Assembly: GCA_016930815.1 (NCBI GenBank)
Contig: JAFGFZ010000229.1
Coordinates: 1 to 37,434 of the forward strand
DNA: 37,434 bases
Origin: Pirellulales bacterium
Lineage (GTDB): Bacteria > Planctomycetota > Planctomycetia > Pirellulales > Lacipirellulaceae
Reading direction: 5' to 3'
Shown here in pieces: positions 9,834 to 17,300 of this stretch. Below the pieces are notes generated by a model, which searched no databases, had not been told where the DNA came from, and was given only the letters and a program-made list of their open reading frames with translations. How positions within the stretch are numbered: the first letter of the stretch is position 1; every line of letters starts with the position of its first letter. A program made the position numbers and the translations under genes.

Positions 9834-10268
9834 ATGAATCGACTCTACGCCAGTAACTGGAATGTCATTGGTCCATCCACGATATGGATCTTACTCTTGT
9901 TGGTGACGGAAGCACTGCACGCTCAGCCGCCAGGATTCGATCCACCGATCAAGTCGCCAGAAGTATCGGCTGACAGAATGGTCACCTTCCGAATTCGGGC
10001 GGCGAATGCCGACGAGGTCCGGCTCACGGGGAATGACATGCCCGAAATCGGCCAAGGGCGGGATATGGAGAAAGGCGACGATGGCGTATGGCAACTGACG
10101 CTCGGGCCGATTCCGCCGGGGACGTATCGGTATCGCTTCGACATCGAGGGGGTTGCTGTATCTGATCCGGTGAATCCTTCCACCAGCGAATCGAATGGCA
10201 ATTCATGGAGCATGATCCATGTGCCTGGCGCCACATGGATGGACAACCAGCAGGTTCCGCATGGCTAG
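9834..10268 (+). CDS. Secreted esterase, N-terminal fragment (E-set/CBM48-like domain), ended by in-frame TAG
   Basis: 144 residues. ATG at 9834 is preceded by GGAGG at 9824-9828, so it is preferred over the TTG at 9822. A signal peptide is clear (IWILLLLVTEALHA, then QPPG). Residues about 30-140 form the immunoglobulin-like E-set domain that precedes CE1-type esterases, with VTFRIRAANADEVRLTG, GPIPPGTYRYRFDIEG and DPVNPSTS. The fragment ends in NQQVPHG, exactly where full-length homologues run on into the linker and catalytic domain. The TAG at 10266-10268 is in the same frame as the downstream catalytic part, so this is one gene interrupted by a single nonsense codon. It could be a recent inactivating mutation, a base error in the assembly, or (less likely) readthrough. 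Confidence 0.75.
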   Translation: MNRLYASNWNVIGPSTIWILLLLVTEALHAQPPGFDPPIKSPEVSADRMVTFRIRAANADEVRLTGNDMPEIGQGRDMEKGDDGVWQLTLGPIPPGTYRYRFDIEGVAVSDPVNPSTSESNGNSWSMIHVPGATWMDNQQVPHG

Positions 10269-11039
10269 GTGGCCGAAGTCAACTACTATTCGCAGTCGCT
10301 TGAACGGCCTCGCCGCATGCATGTGTACACGCCTCCGGGATATGAAGCAGAATCCGATCGGAAATATCCGGTGTTGTATCTATTGCATGGTGCCTTCGAT
10401 TGTGATGACGCATGGTCAACTGTTGGCCGAGCCGGCTTCATCCTTGACAATCTCATTGCCAAGAAACTTGCCGAGCCGATGGTCGTTGTCATGCCAGCCG
10501 GCCACACGGGGCCTTTTTCATTCAGACCTGGCGGCCTGGCGACGGATGAGTTCGATCGCGACTTTGTTGCCGATATCCAACCGTATGTGGAATCTCACTA
10601 TCGAGTGCATACGAACCGAGCCAATACGGCAATTGCAGGACTCTCGATGGGAGGGGCTCAAACATTGAGCATTGGCATCCCTCACCTTGGCAAATTTGCC
10701 TACCTTGGAGTGTTCAGTTCAGGAGTCTTCGGCATCGATCGCCATGGCCCGGGTCGCGACAGTTCCGGCCCCTCTTGGGAAGAGAGGAACAAGCAGTATC
10801 TCGAGGATGCTGCACTCAAGGAAGAACTGGAACTTGTCTGGTTCGTAACGGGCAAAGATGACTTCCTTCTTGAAACATCGCGCCACACTGCCGAGATGCT
10901 GAAGAAGTATGATTTCGACGTGACATACAAGGAGACTGAAGGCGGTCACACGTGGATAAACTGGCGTGAATATTTGCATGAGTTCGCGCAGTACTTGTTC
11001 CGTAAAGATCCGAAACCAATGCCGCCAGACAACAGTTGA
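10269..11039 (+). CDS. Secreted esterase, catalytic fragment (CE1/feruloyl-esterase type, alpha/beta hydrolase)
   Basis: Continues in the same frame directly after the TAG at 10266-10268. The first codon, GTG, is unlikely to be a real start and no ribosome site precedes it or the ATG codons near 10317. The alpha/beta-hydrolase fold is complete: RRMHVYTPPGYE, YPVLYLLHG, nucleophile serine in GLSMGG, acid residue in VTGKDDF, and catalytic histidine in EGGHTWINW. Homologues are secreted esterases of the CE1/esterase-D type that remove feruloyl or acetyl groups from plant polysaccharides. On its own this half would lack a signal peptide, so it is probably non-functional unless the TAG is suppressed or is an error. 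It ends 9 nt before the stop of the convergent GNAT gene. Confidence 0.8.
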   Translation: MAEVNYYSQSLERPRRMHVYTPPGYEAESDRKYPVLYLLHGAFDCDDAWSTVGRAGFILDNLIAKKLAEPMVVVMPAGHTGPFSFRPGGLATDEFDRDFVADIQPYVESHYRVHTNRANTAIAGLSMGGAQTLSIGIPHLGKFAYLGVFSSGVFGIDRHGPGRDSSGPSWEERNKQYLEDAALKEELELVWFVTGKDDFLLETSRHTAEMLKKYDFDVTYKETEGGHTWINWREYLHEFAQYLFRKDPKPMPPDNS

Positions 11040-11048
11040 AAAGCTTTG

Positions 11049-11567
11049 TCAGAGAATTTTTCTCCAAACGACCTTGTCGTCATTGCGATCGTAGAAATCC
11101 GGGAGCACGGCGGCGATCTGGTAACCGCATTGCTGATAAAAAGAACGCGTTGGAATATATTGGGGGCGGCCCGACGTTTCGATGTAGATGTGCCTGCCGC
11201 CATTTTGCAGGACATGGCGTTCCACTTCGCGCAGCAGTATCCGGCCGAGGCTCCGGCGCTGGTATGCCGGGTCCACGGCAATCCAATGCAGGTCATAACT
11301 GCCGAGCGTGCAAGCGATCGGGCCGTAGCAGGCATAACCGGTGACTATGCCGACCATTTCAGCAAGTATGAAGTAATAACCCGAAGCATCCCCCTTTTTC
11401 AACCTTTCGTCGATTAGTTCGACAGCCACGCTGATTTCATCGGTGCGGAAAAAGCCAGTTCCTTCAACGATCCTCTTGATCACATCCCGATCGGATGGAG
11501 TCACATCGTACCGGAGTGTTGGTGGGTACTCTTCGCGGGATTCATGGCTGTGGATGTTGGATGGCAT
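11049..11567 (-). CDS. GNAT-family N-acetyltransferase
   Basis: 172 residues. The acetyl-CoA binding signature is in WIAVDPAYQRRSLGRILL, the Q/R-x-x-G-x-G/A motif A of GNAT enzymes, followed by the beta5/alpha4 region (YIETSGRPQY, FYQQCGY). I chose ATG at 11567 because GAGG lies 9 nt upstream; the longest frame would run 200 nt into the upstream ligase gene. The start overlaps the 3' end of the ATP-grasp gene by 26 nt, which points to translational coupling. The acceptor is unknown. The operon position after two amino-acid-ligase-like enzymes suggests it acetylates the amino group of their product, or a peptide or antimetabolite carrying one. Last gene of the unit running from 13910 to 11049. 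Confidence 0.85.
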   Translation of the reverse strand: MPSNIHSHESREEYPPTLRYDVTPSDRDVIKRIVEGTGFFRTDEISVAVELIDERLKKGDASGYYFILAEMVGIVTGYACYGPIACTLGSYDLHWIAVDPAYQRRSLGRILLREVERHVLQNGGRHIYIETSGRPQYIPTRSFYQQCGYQIAAVLPDFYDRNDDKVVWRKIL

Positions 11568-12561
11568 CACGATTCGCCTCATCGATGATCTTCTGGACTG
11601 CAGTGTCATAAGATATTCCGGCCTCTTCCAATGCCGCGGCAAATCCGGCATCTGGAGAAAGGCAAGGATTGACGTTGACTTCCAGAATCCATGGCTGGCC
11701 GATTTGGTCAACACGGATATCGACCCGAGCGTACCCGCGAAGCTCGAACAGTCGCCAACAATCCAGAGCAAGTTGCGCGAGTTGTTCGAGTAGCTGGGCG
11801 TCTTCTTTCGGGAAATCGAAACGGCGGGGGGTTTGCTGATATTCGAAAGAGGATGGTTCCCATTTCGCGCGATGGCCTACAATCCGCGGCTTCTCGGGTG
11901 GGAAGGTCGAGAAGTCGATCTCGGCAGGGGGCAGGAGTTGTCCTGCAAGGATCGATAGGTTGAACTCGCGGCCATCAATGTACTGTTCGGAGAAATGAGG
12001 GCGGTGGACATGTTGTTCGCAGAAACGAATCCGCGCTTCAATTGCCGCACGATCACCCGCCGCCAGAACCGCATCATCGTCCATGCCCAACGAAGCATGT
12101 TCCCAAACTGGCTTGACAATCCAAGGACCGGTGGGAGCGGATTCAGTATCCTTCTCATGGACGATGGCGCCTTTCGAACCGGGAAAACGGACGATCCACG
12201 CCGGCGTTGGCAGACCGGCATCGAACAGGTGCTGTTTCGCCGCCAGTTTATTGGACGTGGCAAGGATCGCGTTGGTGGACGCCCCGGTATACTCAATGGC
12301 AAGGGTGTCCAGCATCAACGTTGCCAGCGGCATCAATCGATCCGTTCCTCCAAGAGATTCCACCAGATTGAATACCACCTCCGGCTGAAGTTCCTGCAAC
12401 TGCCGCCATGCCCGATCCAAGTTCAGTGTGCAGCCCAAGCAGAACGTGGCCATCCCCAGTCGCTCCAAAGCAGCGGCTACGGAATCCCGCTGAACTAAAA
12501 CATCCTGATCGTCAACGGCTCCTTCCACGATTGGTTCGTTATAGAGGACAACGACTTTCAT
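11542..12561 (-). CDS. ATP-grasp ligase, D-Ala-D-Ala-ligase-like (second of a pair)
   Basis: 339 residues. ATG at 12561 starts MKVVVLYNEP and overlaps the stop of the preceding ATP-grasp gene as ATGA; AAGGGGC lies just upstream. ATP-grasp features of the D-Ala-D-Ala ligase clade are present: VFNLVESLGG in the N-terminal domain, SNKLAAKQHLFDAGLPTPAW, the ATP-binding lysine in PWIVKPVWEHASLG, EQYIDGREFNLSIL, and the metal-binding segment YARVDIRVD ... LEVNVNPCLSP. Family members join a carboxylate to an amine through an acyl phosphate. This one diverges from true Ddl around the phosphate loop, and housekeeping Ddl genes are not usually duplicated in tandem with an acetyltransferase. A dipeptide or peptide-extension ligase is a better guess than peptidoglycan synthesis. 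The substrate is unknown. Confidence 0.87.
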   Translation of the reverse strand: MKVVVLYNEPIVEGAVDDQDVLVQRDSVAAALERLGMATFCLGCTLNLDRAWRQLQELQPEVVFNLVESLGGTDRLMPLATLMLDTLAIEYTGASTNAILATSNKLAAKQHLFDAGLPTPAWIVRFPGSKGAIVHEKDTESAPTGPWIVKPVWEHASLGMDDDAVLAAGDRAAIEARIRFCEQHVHRPHFSEQYIDGREFNLSILAGQLLPPAEIDFSTFPPEKPRIVGHRAKWEPSSFEYQQTPRRFDFPKEDAQLLEQLAQLALDCWRLFELRGYARVDIRVDQIGQPWILEVNVNPCLSPDAGFAAALEEAGISYDTAVQKIIDEANRDAIQHPQP

Positions 12562-13568
12562 CGGGATTGCCCCTTGATAGCTGATTTGCATCGGCATTTT
12601 GCGGAATCGACAATGCGGCGGATCAGTTCGACATAGCTCATCCCCAAAGCAGTGGCTATCATCGGTAGATCCGAGTGGGAAGGATGCAAACCGGCCAAGG
12701 GATTGGCCTCAAGAAACTGCGGGCAACCGTGGGCATCGCATCGGAGATCAATTCGCCCGCCGTCACGGCACCCAAGCTTTCGCCAAGCGGTCAACGCGAC
12801 CTCTTCCGCCTGTTGGACCTGCGCATCGCCGGTGGCTAGCACAAGCCGATATTCCACCAACTCTTCGCAGCGTTCCTTATTCGCATACGAATATACTTCG
12901 GGTTCAGCCTGATCCAAGAGAATAATCTCAAACGTACCCAGGCAGCATGCTCGTGTGCCCGTTCCCAGAATGCCAACCGTGAATTCGCGGCCAGGAAGGA
13001 ATTCTTCAATCAGCACCGGTTGGGCGTAGCGTCGCAAGTGGTGACCGCAGACGCGCTTAAGCTCATCGGTATCGTGAACTTTTGAATTGAAAGAGACGCC
13101 CTTGCCGGTACCCTCGGCAATCGGTTTCGCCAACAGGGGAAAGCGAAGTGTCGAGACCGCGGCGAAATCCATTGGTTCATCAACGATAACGAAGCGTGGA
13201 GTCAGTAATCCGGCATTCAGAACGATACTTTTTGTTACCCCCTTATTGAGACAGATGGACATCACGCAAGGGTCGGCGAATGTATAGGGGATGCGGTACA
13301 CATCGAGCATCGCGGGCACCTGAGCTTCCCGTCCGAGCCCATTGAGGCCCTCGCAGATATTGAAGACAAGCTCCCACCGATCGCCTCTGGCAAGCCGAGT
13401 CAATAACTGCTTTGCGCTCCCGATCCGGTCGGTCCGATGCCCTAGCTCCCTCAAAGCATTTTCGATCGCGTCAATGGTGTCCGCGCGATCAAACTCGGCA
13501 GTCTCCTCTTCGCTATATCCGGCGGCTAGATACTCGTCCCGAAGATCATACGTCATCCCGATCTGCAT
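12558..13568 (-). CDS. ATP-grasp ligase, D-Ala-D-Ala-ligase-like (first of a pair)
   Basis: 336 residues. The N terminus (MQIGMTYDLRDEYLAAG, then YSEEETAEFD) is characteristic of a family of Ddl-like proteins of unassigned function that I recall from planctomycetes and deltaproteobacteria, usually paired with a second ATP-grasp. Motifs: FNICEGLNGLGREAQVPA, the ATP lysine in FPLLAKPIAEGTGKG, EEFLPGREFTVGIL, RIDLRCDAHG, and LEANPLAGLHPSHSDLP, which closely parallels the Ddl C-terminal metal site. A GGTGG-type ribosome site precedes ATG at 13568. It lies 69 nt after the small-peptide gene and overlaps the next ligase by 4 nt. Reaction: ATP-dependent amide bond formation; the acceptor and donor are not predictable from sequence. 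A Ddl role in cell-wall synthesis cannot be fully excluded. Confidence 0.87.
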   Translation of the reverse strand: MQIGMTYDLRDEYLAAGYSEEETAEFDRADTIDAIENALRELGHRTDRIGSAKQLLTRLARGDRWELVFNICEGLNGLGREAQVPAMLDVYRIPYTFADPCVMSICLNKGVTKSIVLNAGLLTPRFVIVDEPMDFAAVSTLRFPLLAKPIAEGTGKGVSFNSKVHDTDELKRVCGHHLRRYAQPVLIEEFLPGREFTVGILGTGTRACCLGTFEIILLDQAEPEVYSYANKERCEELVEYRLVLATGDAQVQQAEEVALTAWRKLGCRDGGRIDLRCDAHGCPQFLEANPLAGLHPSHSDLPMIATALGMSYVELIRRIVDSAKCRCKSAIKGQSR

Positions 13569-13637
13569 CTTGAACCACCATTTCCCATCTGAAGAACTAA
13601 GCCAGGGACGGGGCTATGACTATCCTCGCCAAGCGGA

Positions 13638-13910
13638 TCATCGGCTTCCCCTAAAGTCCGCTCGAAAGGGACCAACTGGCTGGGATTGGCTATGAATGAC
13701 CGTCATCCTGCCATTATTGGACCGCGATTTCCCGGCCGCGGACGGATTCGCCTGTCCGTTGATTTTGCGTCGGGGGGTATCGTTGGGATTGAGATTTGGA
13801 TCGGAGAATGCCGCGATGGGAATTAGAGGCGGGGTAGCGATGGGAGATTGGTTATTGGCGCCTGGAGGTTCCTCGTCGGATTGTTCGCACTCTTCTTCAT
13901 GATTGTTCAT
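13638..13910 (-). CDS. Small Asn/Pro-rich peptide at the head of the ATP-grasp/GNAT unit
   Basis: 90 residues, not recognised as any family. ATG at 13910 has AAAGGA 6 nt upstream, a good ribosome site; the frame extends further upstream but without support. The peptide has an acidic head (NNHEEECEQSDEEPPG) containing the only cysteine, a Pro/Ile middle (SPIATPPLIPIAAF), then a basic Asn/Ser/Gly-rich tail with several NP and NN pairs, ending PFRADFRGSR. No signal peptide or membrane segment is present and it is probably disordered. Codon use looks like that of a translated gene. It is the first gene of a tight unit with two amide ligases and an acetyltransferase, so it may be a precursor or carrier peptide that they modify. 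That is inference; it could also be an unrelated small protein or a chance frame. Confidence 0.55.
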   Translation of the reverse strand: MNNHEEECEQSDEEPPGANNQSPIATPPLIPIAAFSDPNLNPNDTPRRKINGQANPSAAGKSRSNNGRMTVIHSQSQPVGPFRADFRGSR

Positions 13911-14161
13911 TGGGATTCCTTTGTCTTTAATCGATCCTGAACCAGACAACAGACAGCTCTTCACTGAGCCAATCCGTTGTCCGATCATGGCATCAATGCG
14001 CGCATAATTGAAGCATGAGTTCTTAGCTCGTCAAGGGCCCAATTCCTAGAATTCTCAAAGTCGCCCTCTCCCCTACGCCGTGAACGATTTTCTGAATGAA
14101 TGTTTTTAAAGGGCATGTTTCCAATCGGCCTGCTATGATGTTGTGTCTTTGGAACTTAAAA

Positions 14162-14219
14162 CGACCGTGGCCAGTCAGGAGACCGGCCACAACACGGGGG
14201 GGGACCGGCCACAACATGG
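14162..14219. repeat. GACCGGCCACAACA direct/inverted repeat
   Basis: GACCGGCCACAACAYGG occurs at 14181-14197 and again at 14203-14219, 22 nt apart, separated by a G-run. The segment before them (GTGGCCAGTC at 14167-14176) pairs with the first GACCGGCCAC to form a 10-bp stem with one mismatch. This type of GC-rich dyad is commonly dispersed in planctomycete intergenic DNA. It may be a transcript stabiliser or a remnant of a small mobile element. Confidence 0.6.
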
Positions 14220-14230
14220 AGGTACGATAT

Positions 14231-14300
14231 TAGGGTTGTTTACGACCCTTCTTTGCCAGAGGCGGTATTCGACCCGCCGTTTACGGCGGATTGGGAGGCT
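14231..14300 (+). repeat. Three-hairpin REP-like element, copy 1
   Basis: Contains an imperfect hairpin AGGGTTGT-TT-ACGACCCT (14232-14249), the core AGGCGGTATTCGACCC (14259-14275), and a perfect hairpin CCGCCG-TTTA-CGGCGG (14274-14289). The same order of parts, with different stem bases, occurs inverted at 24163-24229 and in shortened form at 20681-20780 and 24326-24420. Stems vary in a compensated way while the GGCGGTATT core is kept, which suggests a folded nucleic-acid family. This copy lies just past the stop of the giant CotH gene and may protect its transcript end. Confidence 0.65.
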
Positions 14301-14316
14301 TGGACTTGACGAAGCA

Positions 14317-17300
14317 CTATGACAATCGCCGACGGTTTCGGCCCAGGGCCCATTCGTCCGGCAGCGACAGGACGGTATCGACGGCCGACGCATACGCGTC
14401 TAGCTGGCTTTGCCTTGGAGCTTCGAGTGATTGATATTGATATGGTGGAAGTCCTGACCGGTCGTTGAAGCTTCCCTGCGTCAGGGATTTTGATTGGGAG
14501 AATGACCGACACGCAGAATCCATGGGCACGAACAACCAACGGGAACGCCCCTCCGGCCGCATGGGTCCATGCTGGCCGATGCTGCGCGTGGGGTCCTGGC
14601 TGCTCGGTTCGATGCTTGGGACGTCCGAGGGATCGGCTGCCGGAATCGTCTCTCCGAGGGAAGCATCGCCGCCCATGCCAGCCATGCCATCGGCTGCAAG
14701 TCCCACAGACGCAGTGCCGCTGTAGTGCTGCTGCCAGATCAGGAAGTCGAAACCGTCCACGTCGCCGTCTTCGTCCGAATCTCCCTCGGACCAACGAGCG
14801 CCGGCGGTGGTTCCAAAACCGCTTTCCCAGATGTTGAGATCGTTCCGATCGACGTCGCCATCGGTATCAAAGTCGCCTGGGGATGGGTATTCAAACATCA
14901 CACTGCCTGGCGTTGGAGTGGCCGGGCGCCAACTTGCGGCCGCGTCGCCAAAGGTACCTGCCAGGCCGCGATTCAGTGAATCGCCGCCGCCGTCAGGCTC
15001 GATGGGCCATGGGGCTATATCATCATAGGTAATTCGATCGACTAGGTAATGAACGGCATCCAATTCACCCAATGGCGGGACGGTCGGCGCGAGTAACCTG
15101 ACCGCTTCACCGCCGTTGTCAAGCTGGCCAGAAAATGGACCGATCAGGACAACATCCGTGCCGATACCGTGGATCGATCGGAACTCATTGGCAAGCAACA
15201 CGTTGCTTGGATCAAAGGCCACAACAACAAGGATGCTTCCCGGCGTCAGCGCTGTTCCAATTGGTAGTGTGATGAAGTCGAAATCGATACCGCCGCGAAG
15301 TCGCCAACCTCCGAGAATGCCGTCATTCAGAATGATGGCATTCTCCGAACGATGATACAGTTCAACGAACTCCAGTTGCCCTTCGGTGATCGAGCTGCCA
15401 GAGGGTGGTGCGCTCGGATGATAGTGGACCTCACTGATGATGATTGGGCCGGGCAGGTGCGGACCGTTTTGTAAGCCGAGAGAATTCTGAGCAAGTGGGA
15501 ATAGCTCCTGGGCGTCACTGCCGTTGGGAATACGGCCAAGCGTGATGCCATTGAGAGTTGCATCGAACGAAACGACATCGGCAAAACGGATTGGTTTGCC
15601 TGTCGCATCGGACTCCAGGAGCCAGACGTCATCACCGGTTGAATCGAGGGCAAAATCTTTGGGGCTGGTACCGCCACCCGAATTGAAATCGTTTTCGTCA
15701 AGCACGAGGTAAGATCCGGGGCCGAGTGATGAACCAGGTGCAAACTGGTACTTGAAGTAGTCGGTTGATGCATCGGATAGCCACCAGCCGGAAAGATCCA
15801 TTGTGGAATCTGAGCTGTTATAGAGTTCAATTGCATCCATATCGGGCAGATCGGTATGGGCAAGCACTTCATTGATCATTACGTCGACTCTTTCGATTTC
15901 TGCCGACCCGGGCGTCCCTCCGAAAGCCGCGCTCGCCCGCCAGTTGGAAGCGGCGCTGTAGTCACCGTGGGAATCGATCACAACGAGTGAACTGCCTTGA
16001 CCGTCCGTGCGGCTTGACCAGGTGTCGTTATACTCGAACTGCTGTATGATCGAACCATCGGCGGCCCATAGCGTGAGTAGTTCACCGCTACTTGCCAACT
16101 TCCCGGTATACTCACCCGCGATGTTGAGGCCCAGACCGAAACGTGATTCAAATGCTGCCTGGTTTTTCACGATCAAAACGTATTCATTTGGGGCAAGCGT
16201 CTGTTGACCGAAAGTGTAGACGATCCCTTCATTGTTGCCGCCGTCGGGTACTTCAATGAACTGGGTACCCGATAGGTCAATGGTTTGAGAACCGATATTG
16301 CACAACTCGACGAATTCGAATTCATTATTGTCGACAGCCAATTCGCCAAGGCCAGGCACCAGATTGGCATTGTGGGGATTGTAGTTGATTTCCGTGATCC
16401 GCAAGTTCGTGGCGTCAGCCAGTGGCGCGACGGTGAAGGCGGCTTCGTCGATTGCCGACCACGCGGCACCGTTGAAAACGCGCGCCTTGATTGTGGTGGC
16501 CGAGTTGATCGGGATTGGTTCGGCATAGGCAGTCGCACTGCCCGATACCATGCCGCCGACCAACCGGGGATCCGATCCGTCCGTCGTGTAATAGATTGTC
16601 CCCGACCCATTCGGATTCACCATAACCGCATCAAATCCACTCGCCACCTGCCCACCCCGCTGATTGAAAGTCGGTGCGTTCACGGATGGATAGAGTCCAG
16701 CGCTTCGAAGTTGATTCAGGAAGATGTTCGTTCGCCCGGTCAGAAATGTGTTGATCACGCGGATGGATTCGGTTTCCCATTCGGCTTTTGTGTGAGGTGC
16801 GCTGGTGTGCATATCGCCCCAGCGCGCCGATTCGGCCACGATTGCCTGATCGATTTCACTAAGAATCTGCTGATACCTGGCCACCGCGTTGGCGGCGGTA
16901 AGCGCCCCGTCGTTGAAAAGGGCTTGCTGCACCCGATCGGCAAAGCGAAGTCGGAACTCCGCGCTCGATCGCAGGTCGTTGTACGGCTCGGCCGCGCCGT
17001 CCGATGCCCCAATTCGATTGGTGTTGATATTCGATCCGAACAAGCCAAGTGTCGCTTCGGCGTCCCATATGTGGAACTTGAAGCCGGTGCTTTCGGGACC
17101 GCGTTGCCGGGAAGTGAACCAGTTTCTATGCGGCCAATCGACATTCCCCGTGTAAAAGTTAACAATCAAATAGTCGATGTAGTTGTCGACATCGAGATAG
17201 TTCTCCGCCGTTGGGTGATCGGAACCGTCCGGATTTTTACCCTGCAGATACATATATGCGGACGTTCGAGCCGTTTCCGTGGTAGCATCCGCCACATTTT

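Larger units (their letters stand above)
13911..14316. other. 406-bp intergenic region with repeats and the promoter of the peptide/ATP-grasp unit
   Basis: Lies between the stop of the giant CotH gene (14317) and the small-peptide start (13910), both on the minus strand. The distal part carries two repeat elements listed separately (14162-14219 and 14231-14300). The proximal part must hold the promoter: a minus-strand TTGACG occurs near 14030 followed by an A/T-rich stretch, but no convincing -10 box at normal spacing. No gene is supported here. Confidence 0.4.

Noticed and set aside
11542-13568. Housekeeping ddl duplication for peptidoglycan
   Set aside because: Not excluded, but two unlike Ddl-like genes overlapping an acetyltransferase with no mur genes nearby fit a ligase pathway better.
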